From JAAELZ01 sp965237995 (GTDB taxonomy: Bacteria; Pseudomonadota; Gammaproteobacteria; Arenicellales; Poriferihabitantaceae), in NCBI GenBank assembly GCA_965237995.1, contig CBDEGO010000002.1:124001-188000 (forward strand): a stretch of DNA of 64,000 bases, read 5' to 3'. The notes beneath the pieces were generated by a model that was not told where the DNA came from, searched no databases, and saw only the letters and a list, made by a program, of their open reading frames with translations. The position numbers were made by a program, and so were the translations under genes. Numbering within the stretch: the stretch's first letter is position 1; each line of letters starts with the position of its first letter. Positions 46,758-54,866 of this stretch are shown here, in pieces.

Positions 46758-48113
46758 TTAGGCGCCTAAGCGCGATTTATCAGCTGCAGCTAATTCTGCA
46801 ACTGCATTTTCATAAGCTTCATTGTCTTTAAAGTCTAGACCTTGAATTTCAACTTCCTCTGGAATACGCAATACACCCATACCAGCTTGAATTTTGGTCA
46901 CGATATAAGCGGGAATGAAACCGAGCACGCAGAACATAATCACAGCGCCGATTAATTGGCCCCATGGGCTAATTTGCGCAAAGCCTTCGTACGGTGAAGA
47001 TGGCGCGCCCCATAGTACAAACCCGGCAATCACTACGCCCAAGAAACCAGCATAACCATGTACCGCTACGGCGCCTACCGCGTCATCAATTTTGAACTTA
47101 CGCTCAACCCAGAAGTGCAGTTTGTATGCAATAGTTGGCACAATCGCGCCAATAATTAACGCTTGCATTGGGTGATAAAGGTCATTACCTGCAGAAGCGC
47201 CGATGATGCCTGCTAAGCCACCAGAGAAGGTCCAGAAGCTATCGCCCTTAGACACAATATAGGTCGCCATTAAACCGCCGGATAACGATAACAAGAAGTT
47301 AAAGGTAATCGCGCCCAGAGAAGTGGGAGCCAAATAGATATTGGTTGCAGTAAAGGTTTCGCCAGTAATTTGACCGCCAATACCTTCAGGAGAGATAACC
47401 GGCACGTTACACGCCGCGTAGAAGCCCCAGAAACCAGTATAAATCATGAAAATACCTAGCGTCACCATCCAAGGGTTATGCGGTGGAATATCACGTGGAA
47501 TGCCGTCTTTGGTAAATTTACCAATTCGAGGGCCTAATACAACTAACACGCCTAATGCATAGCCACCTGCAATCGCGTGGATTACGCCTGAGGCATAAGC
47601 ATCGTGGTAGCCTAAGTATTGCACCATCCAGCCTCCTGCATGCCAACCCCACGCGGCATCAATAATCCAAAATACTGAACCAATTAGCACTGCATGAACC
47701 CATAACGCGCTAGAGCGGATACGTTCAATGACTGAACCGGAAACAATAGATGCAGCCGTCCAAGAGAACAATAGGAATGCAGCCCAGAAAACACCGGTGA
47801 TACGGTCACCTAAATGGGTGGCCATATTCTCAGACCAAGGCGCGTTTGCTGCGCCCGCTTCCAGATTTAAACCGCCAAATAATGGAAACTGAGGGAAAGC
47901 CCAGTAAATCCACCAACCAAAGAAATAAAATGTAATCGTCACTAATGGAATGATCATTATATTTTTCATCAGTGTATGTTGGTGGTTCTTTCTGCGGCTT
48001 GCACCCACTTCATACATACAGAACCCAACATGGATTAGAAACATAAAGACGACCGTTACCCAGTAATAAAACTCGGTAAAGATGGTCGTTAAAGCATTTA
48101 AATCACCTACCAT
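46758..48113 (-). CDS. amt: Ammonium/methylammonium transporter (Amt family)
   Basis: A 451-residue membrane protein with about eleven helices. The family pore features are present: GWGWHAGGWMVQYLGYHDAY with Asp, GVIHAIAGGYALGVLV with the first pore His, and VAVHGYAGFLGVVIAGF with the second. It diverges from E. coli AmtB and starts with a helix resembling an N-terminal signal. Next to gamma-glutamyl amide genes, it may import methylamine as well as ammonia. Confidence 0.9.
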   Translation of the reverse strand: MVGDLNALTTIFTEFYYWVTVVFMFLIHVGFCMYEVGASRRKNHQHTLMKNIMIIPLVTITFYFFGWWIYWAFPQFPLFGGLNLEAGAANAPWSENMATHLGDRITGVFWAAFLLFSWTAASIVSGSVIERIRSSALWVHAVLIGSVFWIIDAAWGWHAGGWMVQYLGYHDAYASGVIHAIAGGYALGVLVVLGPRIGKFTKDGIPRDIPPHNPWMVTLGIFMIYTGFWGFYAACNVPVISPEGIGGQITGETFTATNIYLAPTSLGAITFNFLLSLSGGLMATYIVSKGDSFWTFSGGLAGIIGASAGNDLYHPMQALIIGAIVPTIAYKLHFWVERKFKIDDAVGAVAVHGYAGFLGVVIAGFVLWGAPSSPYEGFAQISPWGQLIGAVIMFCVLGFIPAYIVTKIQAGMGVLRIPEEVEIQGLDFKDNEAYENAVAELAAADKSRLGA

Positions 48114-48272
48114 AACTTTCTCCTCATCAATTGATATTTAGTTTTTCATTTAATTAAATTAATTATCATCTTATTAAAGATGCCCTGAGGTTATAATCGG
48201 GGTAACGTAGTGATGTCAATTGATTTATCGGTAGGGTGTGACACTGGTTCACTACTGGCCTTATATTGTAAA

Positions 48273-48283
48273 CTGGTTACCAG
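48273..48283. promoter_or_regulatory. Candidate operator CTGGTTACCAG between amt and the XRE regulator
   Basis: A perfect odd palindrome, CTGGT-T-ACCAG, lies in the 271-bp divergent spacer, with a second partial copy CTGGTTCACTACTGG at 48244-48258 about 30 bp to the left. The position suits binding by the divergent XRE-cupin regulator to control both directions. Palindromes this short arise by chance, so it is only a candidate. Confidence 0.4.
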
Positions 48284-48384
48284 ATAGTAAAGAAAAGCGA
48301 ACTAAATGCTAGAAAATGCGTAGTAAGCTTCTGTTTTATTAACCACTTTATGCATAATTAATATCTATAGATGGATCAAATTTG

Positions 48385-49035
48385 ATGAAAAACTCTATTT
48401 CTAGCTTATCAAAATTAGAACAGAACCCGCATGTAGTCACACGCGGCGAAAGAGAAAAGATATTGGAAATAGCGATTGGGCGCGAAGTGAAAAGCTTAAG
48501 ACGAAAAAGAAATTTAACCGTCTCTGAATTAGCTAATGCCACTGGCGTTTCAATTGGTATGCTCTCTAAAATTGAAAACGGCCTTACCTCCCCCTCACTG
48601 ACGACATTACAAAGCATTGCCTATGCATTGCAGGTACCACTAACAACCTTCTTTACTCGATTCGAAGAAACTCGTTCAGCGGTATTAGTGAAAGCAGGAG
48701 AAGGCATAGAAGTTGAACGAGTCGGCACTCGCTCTGGACACCAATATAGCTTGCTTGGTCACTTGCCCGGCAACTACAGCGGGGTCACGGTTGAACCTTA
48801 TCTCATCGAACTAACTAGCCCAGAAGACACTTTTCCCGCATTTCAACATGAGGGAATAGAGTTTATATACATGTTAGAAGGCCAAGTAAACTATCGACAT
48901 GCAGACAAAACCTACACCTTAGAAGCAGGAGACTGCCTGTTTTTTGACGCAGATGCACCGCACGGACCAGATGAATTAATCAGTCTCCCCGTCCGTTTTT
49001 TATCCGTTATTTCATACCCCCAAATCTCCTCCTAA
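48385..49035 (+). CDS. XRE-family regulator with C-terminal cupin domain
   Basis: A 216-residue regulator. The helix-turn-helix is at about residues 30-85 (SLRRKRNLTVSELANATGVS, then MLSKIENGLTSPSLTTL). The cupin domain fills residues 120-213 (FPAFQHEGIEFIYMLEGQVNYR, DCLFFDADAPHGPDEL). The ATG at 48385 is preferred to a TTG one codon earlier. Divergent from amt and the synthase genes, it is the likely local regulator, with the cupin sensing a small molecule. Confidence 0.9.
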   Translation: MKNSISSLSKLEQNPHVVTRGEREKILEIAIGREVKSLRRKRNLTVSELANATGVSIGMLSKIENGLTSPSLTTLQSIAYALQVPLTTFFTRFEETRSAVLVKAGEGIEVERVGTRSGHQYSLLGHLPGNYSGVTVEPYLIELTSPEDTFPAFQHEGIEFIYMLEGQVNYRHADKTYTLEAGDCLFFDADAPHGPDELISLPVRFLSVISYPQISS

Positions 49036-49047
49036 CCATTATTCCAG

Positions 49048-49569
49048 CTAAGGTTTGATCTCCTCGAACTCTTCTACCCCTTTATCGACATCAACCACAT
49101 AGTCCCCAGTCAGCCAGTTACGCCCTAATAACAAACGATATTGCATTGAGCTTCGGTCATTAAGGGTGACTAAAACTTGCTTTTGTTGATCTTGCCACTT
49201 GATGTTTAGCGGGATTTTAATACGTCGTTCCGACCCTTCTGAAGTTTTGACTAGCGCCGTTCCCGCAATGCGCGTATCAACTGAGATGGATTTGCCATTG
49301 GCATTGGATGTAGTAAAACTAACTGGTTTACCAATAGACAATCCGATTGGTGTACGAATATTGATGGCGTGAATGCTGGTCGTTTTGGCACCGGTGTCGA
49401 CGCGTGCTAGCAGCTTTAACCCGCTTGGCAATAGCGATACTCTTTCTGTCGCACCAACCCATTGTTTAGGAGGGGTTGATTCATGGACAGCACAAGCGGA
49501 TAGAACAACAGCCAAGCCCAAAACGACCACTGCTTTAAGGTTCCATTTGAGAGTAGGCAATGAGTGCAA
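49048..49569 (-). CDS. RimK-associated zinc/aspartyl protease-like lipoprotein (PF05618 type)
   Basis: A 173-residue lipoprotein: hydrophobic residues 12-24 followed by lipobox LSAC (Cys26). The mature domain has ARVDTGAKTTSIHA, with the Asp-Thr-Gly of a retropepsin-like fold, and YRLLLGRNWL near the C terminus. This family is called ATP-dependent zinc protease in databases, and some homologues sit beside RimK ligases; no ligase is present here. Its role in the envelope is unknown. It converges on the XRE gene. Confidence 0.82.
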   Translation of the reverse strand: MHSLPTLKWNLKAVVVLGLAVVLSACAVHESTPPKQWVGATERVSLLPSGLKLLARVDTGAKTTSIHAINIRTPIGLSIGKPVSFTTSNANGKSISVDTRIAGTALVKTSEGSERRIKIPLNIKWQDQQKQVLVTLNDRSSMQYRLLLGRNWLTGDYVVDVDKGVEEFEEIKP

Positions 49570-49572
49570 TTC

Positions 49573-50319
49573 CTAAGCCTGTAATGCGTCTGCAACCGTC
49601 TTGGCCCCTTCGATCACAAACCCCGCATCTACGCCTGCACAAATGAGTGTGTACCCTTTATCCATATAAGGCCGCACCGCATCGACAGATAGCCCGAAAT
49701 AGCCCAGCGCAATGTTCGCTTTTAAACAGCACTGCGTTACTTTATCTATCGCAGCGATCACATCAGGATGATCCACCTGCCCCATCAAACCCATACTCGC
49801 AGATAAGTCGTAGGGACCGATAAAAATACAGTCAATGCCTTTTACTTTAACAATCGACTCTATATTGTTCACCGCGTCGATATGCTCTGCTTGAAGAATC
49901 ACCGCAACAGACCTATTGGCATGTTCAACATAATCAGAGAAATAGAGCCCATAACCTTGTGCGCGCCCTAGCCCCACTCCGCGAGTACCAGTTGGAGGGT
50001 ACTTACACCAGCTGACAATCTGTTGAGCTTGTTCTGCGGTATTGACTTGCGGAATAATGACACCATCCGCGCCTATATCTAATGCTTTTTTCAACTCTAC
50101 TTCGCTACCCACACCAACACGCAGCAAGTTTGCGCAACGACCCGCAGTGGCTTGCATAATCCGCTGCCACTCCAGTACCGATAACGGTGCATGCTCACCG
50201 TCTAAGAATAGCCAGTCAAACCCGCAAGAAGAAACCATTTCTGCCACTTCAGGGGAAGGAATAGTGAGCATGGTTCCAGCGAGTGTCTCGTGCTTATGTA
50301 AGCGTTCTATAAACTGCAT
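49573..50319 (-). CDS. HpcH/HpaI family aldolase
   Basis: A 248-residue class II pyruvate aldolase. Key segments: WLFLDGEHAPLSVLEWQRIM with an acidic pair, VIIPQVNTAEQAQQIVSWCKYPPTG, then GVGLGRAQGYG, and IDCIFIGPYDLSASMGLMGQ containing a metal-binding Asp. Members cleave 4-hydroxy-2-oxo acids such as 2,4-dihydroxyhept-2-enedioate or make sugar acids. Here it stands alone, 92 bp after the GNAT gene, so the substrate cannot be said. Confidence 0.88.
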   Translation of the reverse strand: MQFIERLHKHETLAGTMLTIPSPEVAEMVSSCGFDWLFLDGEHAPLSVLEWQRIMQATAGRCANLLRVGVGSEVELKKALDIGADGVIIPQVNTAEQAQQIVSWCKYPPTGTRGVGLGRAQGYGLYFSDYVEHANRSVAVILQAEHIDAVNNIESIVKVKGIDCIFIGPYDLSASMGLMGQVDHPDVIAAIDKVTQCCLKANIALGYFGLSVDAVRPYMDKGYTLICAGVDAGFVIEGAKTVADALQA

Positions 50320-50411
50320 GTTTTAAAGCCATTAAATAAATGATTGAAAATTAATTGCGCCCTAGCAAATAGATTACGGTGTGCGACTGTGACTTACAAT
50401 CGCCCAACAGG

Positions 50412-50948
50412 CTATCTGCCATAAGTATCGTCAGCATTGATTAATAAGCAAAACCCGTATACTTGAAAGCCATTTTGCTTGAAATCAAACTGCATGGTTC
50501 GTTCAAAACCCATTTTTTCATACATTACCCAAGCGACTTGCATGGCTTCAGTGGTGTGCAAAATAACTTGCTGATGTTTAGCTTCAATCGCTTTTGCAAT
50601 ACAGGCATTTGTCAGAGCCTTACCAATCCCCGCGCCTCTAGCTTTCTCGTCCACAGCGAGTAAACGAATGCCAGAAGTGCTTTGCTCAAGCGGTGCAATC
50701 CCGCCTGAACCGTACAGCGACATATCGCCGATGTATACAACACAGCCTAGCAAAGTTTGTTGTTCACAGACAGCTACTAATAAAGTCGCACTCGATTCTT
50801 CTACGACCCAAGCCATGTTTTTCAGCTTTTCGTAATACTGTGGTTGTTGGGTTTCGCTCGGGAACCCGCGCATATTGGAATAAACCGATAGTACTAATTC
50901 ACTGATCGATCCAAGCTCTTCTTGCTTAGCCTCCCGAATAATCGGCAT
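50412..50948 (-). CDS. GNAT family N-acetyltransferase
   Basis: A 178-residue acetyl-CoA-dependent transferase. The acyl-CoA loop is VDEKARGAGIGKALTNACIA (about residues 98-117), and MYEKMGFER is the conserved final strand and helix. Substrate unknown. Right after its stop, GTTGGGC (50409-50403 on the minus strand) matches the integron core pattern GTTRRRY, although a single 7-base match means little. It lies 11 bp after the upstream GFA gene. Confidence 0.85.
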   Translation of the reverse strand: MPIIREAKQEELGSISELVLSVYSNMRGFPSETQQPQYYEKLKNMAWVVEESSATLLVAVCEQQTLLGCVVYIGDMSLYGSGGIAPLEQSTSGIRLLAVDEKARGAGIGKALTNACIAKAIEAKHQQVILHTTEAMQVAWVMYEKMGFERTMQFDFKQNGFQVYGFCLLINADDTYGR

Positions 50949-50959
50949 GAGCTTTGTTG

Positions 50960-51400
50960 TTAATCTGTATCAGCACCATATGCAGCAAATACCTCTGCCC
51001 CCGTCATATTATGTGTTTCATTGGCGAAGTCATAATAATTAGGCTTTTCATCAATAAAGATTTGATGATCGAAATGTAACTCGGCACCCTCTTCAAATAA
51101 GCCAACTGGCATAATCATCTGGCCTGAGTCTTTTAATCGATAAAACAAACTAGATCCGCAGCTGGCGCAAAAACCACGCTCTGCCCAATCCGAGGAATTG
51201 TATACAGACACCTTTTCCTCGCTTTCAAATGCCACACTGGTACCACAGTCTATTGCCATCATCGGGCTACCTGTCCACGTTCTGCATGAACTACAGTGGC
51301 AGACGCCGACACTCGGTTTTTCTGCCTGCGCTTTAAGCTTTACTGCGCCGCATAAACAACTTCCTGTAAGGTCTAGTGTTGGTGAATCTGGCTCTGACAT
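50960..51400 (-). CDS. GFA/CENP-V domain protein
   Basis: A 146-residue zinc protein related to glutathione-dependent formaldehyde-activating enzymes. It has GSCLCGAVKLKA (two Cys), CHCSSCRTWTGSPMM (three Cys) and GFCASCGSSLFYR (two Cys). These cysteines bind two zinc ions in the fold. Most members are not formaldehyde enzymes, so no reaction is assigned. A second GFA gene lies at 55807. Confidence 0.88.
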   Translation of the reverse strand: MSEPDSPTLDLTGSCLCGAVKLKAQAEKPSVGVCHCSSCRTWTGSPMMAIDCGTSVAFESEEKVSVYNSSDWAERGFCASCGSSLFYRLKDSGQMIMPVGLFEEGAELHFDHQIFIDEKPNYYDFANETHNMTGAEVFAAYGADTD

Positions 51401-51434
51401 ACTTATTTCCTCATAGTTAGTTTATAACGCTTGC

Positions 51435-51749
51435 TTAGAACTTCATGTCCATCATTTCTGCCACTTCTAGGGTTCCACCCATCTCTAAAAATGGGCAGCT
51501 TTGAGCCATCACAATCGCTTCTTCAATAGAATCCGCTTTGACTACAGAATATCCCGACATCGCTTTGTCTCCCCCTTCTGTGACCTCGTCAGCACTAACA
51601 AAGTACGACTTATTCAGCGGCGTACCCGGGTTGACCGCTGCGTCACCTAAGTCTCCCACCCACTCTTTCCATTTTTGCATATGGGCCTGCCCTTCTTCTG
51701 GGCTATTAGGCTTACGCCCACCGTGATAAGCGATAATGTAATCTGCCAT
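51435..51749 (-). CDS. YCII-related domain protein
   Basis: A 104-residue alpha/beta-barrel protein of the YCII family: DYIIAYHGGRKPNSPEEGQA near the start, a GYSVVKADSIEEAIVMAQSCPFLE helix-strand and a final TLEVAEMMDM. Members are often partners of sigma factors or possess weak hydrolase activity; none is known here. Its stop runs into CTAAGCAAGCGTTAT, reminiscent of an integron L'-R' end. Typical small accessory gene. Confidence 0.78.
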   Translation of the reverse strand: MADYIIAYHGGRKPNSPEEGQAHMQKWKEWVGDLGDAAVNPGTPLNKSYFVSADEVTEGGDKAMSGYSVVKADSIEEAIVMAQSCPFLEMGGTLEVAEMMDMKF

Positions 51750-51782
51750 TAGTATTCCTCTCGTTGGTTAATTAATTATAAA

Positions 51783-51812
51783 TAGGTTAGCTGTAGGTTA
51801 GCTGTAGGTTAG
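51783..51812 (+). repeat. Short tandem repeat, TAGGTTAGCTG unit
   Basis: An 11-base unit, TAGGTTAGCTG, is present 2.7 times in tandem and covers the stop codon of the DUF1330 gene (its TAA is at 51809-51811). It lies in the 59-bp spacer before the YCII gene. Probably slipped-strand copies of a spacer sequence; no function is suggested. Confidence 0.7.
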
Positions 51813-52099
51813 TTACCGTCGACGATAAACAGCGTGCAGTCTGCGTTCTCAGTTCGTAGCGGCTTAACCGGCGCATACTCCTCAGAATCGACAAACGCTT
51901 GCGCACTTGCCACATCAGGGAATTCAATGATCACTATCCGAGTTGGCGTCCACAGCTTAGTTTCTCGGATATCTAAAGCACCGCCGCGCGCTACATAATT
52001 CCCGCCAAATTTCTCAGCGATCGGTTTAGCCAATTTTTTATATTGCTCGTATATTTCGTCGTCTTTAATTTGTGTATCTACTACTAAATAAGCGCTCAT
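51809..52099 (-). CDS. DUF1330 family protein
   Basis: A 96-residue ferredoxin-like alpha/beta protein. It matches the DUF1330 pattern: AYLVVDTQIKDDEIYEQYKK, then GGNYVARGGALDIRE and RIVIIEFPDVASAQAFVDSEEYAPVKPLR. The family is widespread and uncharacterised, thought to be small dimeric enzymes or binding proteins. Its 3' end is covered by an 11-bp tandem repeat. Confidence 0.85.
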   Translation of the reverse strand: MSAYLVVDTQIKDDEIYEQYKKLAKPIAEKFGGNYVARGGALDIRETKLWTPTRIVIIEFPDVASAQAFVDSEEYAPVKPLRTENADCTLFIVDGN

Positions 52100-52155
52100 C
52101 GGTACGTTCTGAGTTGTGTCGGTGAAATTATGGACTGACTAGCATAGATCTAGCG

Positions 52156-52275
52156 CTAGCAAATATCAACAAATTGTCCGTTCACTAGTTCTTTCAAACT
52201 TTGGGGAGCTAATTCGATTTCTAAACCACGGCGACCACCGCTGATAAATAATGACTCAAGCTCACATGCAGTCAC
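52156..52275 (-). pseudogene. C-terminal fragment of a YbaK-type Cys-tRNA(Pro) deacylase
   Basis: The frame at 52275-52156 reads CELESLFISGGRRGLEIELA and continues PQSLKELVNGQFVDIC before a stop. This is the C-terminal part of YbaK/EbsC proteins, where the SGG(K/R)RG element is diagnostic. The rest of the gene is missing. It is a remnant, in the same direction as its neighbours. Confidence 0.7.
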
Positions 52276-52297
52276 ATCGATCGCTGTCTGCAACCGC

Positions 52298-52354
52298 GTG
52301 AAACGCTACAGACTTTGCAACATCGCTACATTTAATTGTTGGCTGAATTGACAT
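52298..52354 (-). pseudogene. N-terminal fragment of a VOC/glyoxalase-like gene
   Basis: ATG at 52354 begins MSIQPTIKCSDVAKSVAFH, which resembles the first strand and helix of VOC-family proteins. The frame then runs into non-matching sequence and joins the YbaK remnant. It is a different gene from the intact VOC gene just upstream. The match is short, so the family is tentative. Confidence 0.4.
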
Positions 52355-52360
52355 AGGCGT

Positions 52361-52774
52361 TTACCTATTTGAATCTGACTCAGCATCTTCACCGAAACTA
52401 AGCATGTGGCCATCTGGGTCTTGAATGCTAAATTCTTTCATTCCATAGTGCGTTATTGTTACCGCTGTGGGTTTAAATCCTTGCTCAACGACATGCGAAT
52501 GCAAAGCATCGACGTTATCCGGGTAAAAGTAAAAAATAGTTGGCCAATTAGCTATCTGATGTGGATCCACATTTTTACTAAGCCTCAGAGTCGCATTGGT
52601 TTCTGATAGCATGAGTTGCGTTTCACCTGAACGAATTGTTGCCCATCGCCACTCTTTAGCCAATACAGGGTCGCTGACGACTTCAAAATTTAACGCCTGC
52701 ATATAAAAACCTAAGCTGCGTTCAATATTAGAAATATTAAGCATCGGTACTAAATTACGTAACTTCATGATCAA
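52361..52774 (-). CDS. VOC/glyoxalase superfamily protein
   Basis: A 137-residue protein with the paired beta-alpha-beta-beta-beta modules of VOC proteins: LVPMLNISNIERSLGFYMQALNFEVV at the start, ATIRSGETQLMLSE, then IFYFYPDNVDALHSHVVEQG and QDPDGHMLSFGE with the metal-site Glu. These proteins include glyoxalases, dioxygenases and bleomycin-binding proteins. The role here is not clear. Confidence 0.85.
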   Translation of the reverse strand: MIMKLRNLVPMLNISNIERSLGFYMQALNFEVVSDPVLAKEWRWATIRSGETQLMLSETNATLRLSKNVDPHQIANWPTIFYFYPDNVDALHSHVVEQGFKPTAVTITHYGMKEFSIQDPDGHMLSFGEDAESDSNR

Positions 52775-52878
52775 CCCTTCTTAAGTTAATGGACATCCAA
52801 AAAACAAATCATAACCATCGGCATCAGTTACTGCAAAACCTCGTAACCCTCTTCGCTTTTGCCGGCAAACCCATCTGC

Positions 52879-53514
52879 CTACTCACCCAATTCACTAACG
52901 CTATCGAACAACAGTTTACCTCCAAGCAAACCAAAAATAGCCCCAAAGGCAAACTCAATATAAGTCGTTAAATTCAAATAGATTGATTGAACTCGTTGGC
53001 TAGAAAATAGCACGGCATAACAACCGTAGATCGCCAATGCAGAAAGCGACGCAATAGGAGCAAACAGCAGCAAGGCATTCTCTTCAAGCCCAGAACCCAG
53101 CATAAATGCCGTAACCGCAACCCACATTAATGCAGCTTTGGGGTTAGTAAGAACAACAAAGAGTCCTCTTTTATAAGCTTGAAATAAACTAAATTGCCTC
53201 TTTGCCGCCCGCATCTTTTCAACAGATGTTTTTCGGGCTGCCAACATCGCCTTCATTCCAAGATACAGCAGGTAAGCGCCTCCCAACAGCTGCATAAACA
53301 ACGAAACACTAGGATAAATATGAAAGAGTCTCGACAAACCAAATGCAAATGCCAACACCCAAATCACTACGCCAGTCGCAACCCCGGCTGCAACGCAAAT
53401 AGCGGCACGCCTACCTTGAGATAATGCGACGCTCACAACCGCTAACATGTTAGGGCCCGGCGCGATCTGCGCCGCAACGACTCCCACCCAAGTTGCAAAG
53501 AAAATAGCCCCCAT
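52879..53514 (-). CDS. LysE/RhtB family exporter
   Basis: A 211-residue membrane protein with the family start APGPNMLAVVSVALSQGRRA (about residues 17-36), a GAYLLYLGMKAM segment and LTNPKAALMWVAV near residue 122. Six hydrophobic helices are predicted. It probably exports an amino acid or derivative. One of three LysE genes in the window (also 11.35 and 54.87 kb). Confidence 0.9.
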   Translation of the reverse strand: MGAIFFATWVGVVAAQIAPGPNMLAVVSVALSQGRRAAICVAAGVATGVVIWVLAFAFGLSRLFHIYPSVSLFMQLLGGAYLLYLGMKAMLAARKTSVEKMRAAKRQFSLFQAYKRGLFVVLTNPKAALMWVAVTAFMLGSGLEENALLLFAPIASLSALAIYGCYAVLFSSQRVQSIYLNLTTYIEFAFGAIFGLLGGKLLFDSVSELGE

Positions 53515-53630
53515 AGTTTTAATTGTAGTGATTAATTTCGGTCACTGTCCAGCAATTACTCTAACCTTTAGACGAAGCTTACATCTTTAAAGTGCGAGTA
53601 TAGTTTAGCCGTGTTACTAGCACTGTTGGG

Positions 53631-53930
53631 TTACACCAATGCCTTCAAGTTCGGGAACGCTTTTGACCAGTGCAATATTTGATAACTTGATCGAAGTTTG
53701 TGTACCCAAAACGGATCGGTTTCAATGAGGGCTTCAACTTCCCGTTTGGAGTTTGACTCTACTATCCATAACCCACCTATCGGGTTTTGATCGGGCTCTT
53801 CCCGCAATGACCCTCCAACAAGTACCGTATCTTCATGATTTTTGAGCCATTGGATATGGGATTCAAGATATTTTTTACGAGTGCCGTATTGGTCGGCGTT
53901 ATCTTTGAAATTAACGACAAAAAGCATCAC
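53631..53930 (-). CDS. YciI-like protein
   Basis: A 99-residue YCII-family protein: LFVVNFKDNADQYGTRKKYLESHIQWLK, then VLVGGSLREEPDQNPIGGLW and REVEALIETDPFWVHKL, containing the usual His and Asp that form the proposed active site of YciI (the His in SHIQW and DPF). Start at 53930 lies 91 bp after the promoter repeat at 54021-54055. Substrate unknown. Confidence 0.85.
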   Translation of the reverse strand: MMLFVVNFKDNADQYGTRKKYLESHIQWLKNHEDTVLVGGSLREEPDQNPIGGLWIVESNSKREVEALIETDPFWVHKLRSSYQILHWSKAFPNLKALV

Positions 53931-54020
53931 TACCTCTTTTTAAGGCTTACCATTTATAAATTCAGCCTCGCTTAGTTTAAGACAATATCAACTAATTGAG
54001 CATGTCGGCAAGTGGCTGTA

Positions 54021-54055
54021 GGTAAGTTTTGTCTATTGGCAAAGTCAGGCTCAAC
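54021..54055 (-). promoter_or_regulatory. Dispersed promoter repeat, copy upstream of YciI
   Basis: Minus strand GTTGAGC (54055-54049) followed by CTGACT, a 16-bp spacer containing TTGCCAATAGACAAAA, and CTTACC (54026-54021). The promoter match is weaker than in other copies, but the order and the CAATAGACA block agree with the copy at 55750. It lies between the GST stop and the YciI start. Confidence 0.65.
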
Positions 54056-54118
54056 GAATATGTATCACCAACATAAGACAAAGATATTTTATTAACATGC
54101 TTAATCTACACATCCATT

Positions 54119-54745
54119 TTATTCCCAAATAGAAATATTTTCTGCTACCAATACTGCTTCGACAGCTGCTCTTCTCTCCATCTGTTCAGCGTGCCTATTC
54201 CAATTTCTAAATTCCGCCATTTCCAAGCCTAAGCGATTTCCCCATCGGAAAAAAACTAAAAGGTAAGGGTCGGCAATTGAATAGTGATCGCCCACAGCCC
54301 ATGGCGAATTGACTAACATCCCATCAATTTGTTGATAAGTATTCTTCAGGTTTTCCATTCCCTTTTTTTGAATATTTTTATGATCCTTGATATCGTCGCT
54401 AAACCTTTCAGTTCTCCAGTTCTGTGCAATAATGAAAGTATGAATCCCCGCCAGCCAATTTGTCCACTCTATGGTACGTGCCATACCGATTGGTGTGTTC
54501 GCAATTAAGTTAGACTCCGGGTTTGTTAGTGCTAGATAAGTCATGATCGCAGAAACTTCTGAGATTTTTTGCTCCCCAGTGTTTAAAAATGGAACTCGAC
54601 CTTTAGGATTTACTTTCTTGTATTCACTCGAACGTGTTGAGCCATCCATTGTAGACACTAGCTCTACTGCGTATGGCTTTCCAATTTCCTCAAGTACTAT
54701 GTGTGGCGCTAATGAGCAAGCACCAGGGGAATAATATAGTTTCAA
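54119..54745 (-). CDS. Glutathione S-transferase
   Basis: A 208-residue GST beginning with TTG at 54745: MKLYYSPGACSLAPHIVLEE has the Ser/Cys-containing N-terminal motif of bacterial beta-type GSTs. NPKGRVPFL and the SEVSAIMTYLA segment bind glutathione, and the all-helical C-terminal domain carries YSIADPYLLVFFRWGNRLG. Detoxification of electrophiles is the likely role. Confidence 0.9.
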   Translation of the reverse strand: MKLYYSPGACSLAPHIVLEEIGKPYAVELVSTMDGSTRSSEYKKVNPKGRVPFLNTGEQKISEVSAIMTYLALTNPESNLIANTPIGMARTIEWTNWLAGIHTFIIAQNWRTERFSDDIKDHKNIQKKGMENLKNTYQQIDGMLVNSPWAVGDHYSIADPYLLVFFRWGNRLGLEMAEFRNWNRHAEQMERRAAVEAVLVAENISIWE

Positions 54746-54786
54746 TATTCTGTTTAATGATTAGGTAACAATAGATCACTCAAAAG

Positions 54787-54820
54787 AGAATGTTTTCTGG
54801 TTACCAAAGTTAAGTTAAAT
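54787..54820 (-). repeat. Dispersed promoter repeat, diverged copy upstream of GST
   Basis: Minus strand ATTTAAC (54820-54814) then TTAACT, the block TTGGTAACCAGAAAA and CATTCT (54792-54787). This follows the pattern GTTGAGC-TTGACT-CATACT with several changes and a 15-bp spacer. It lies between LysE and GST genes, 42 bp before the GST start. Confidence 0.5.
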
Positions 54821-54866
54821 GGGTGTTTGTTGCCCATAGCCATCGCTAGATCAAATAATGTAATTA

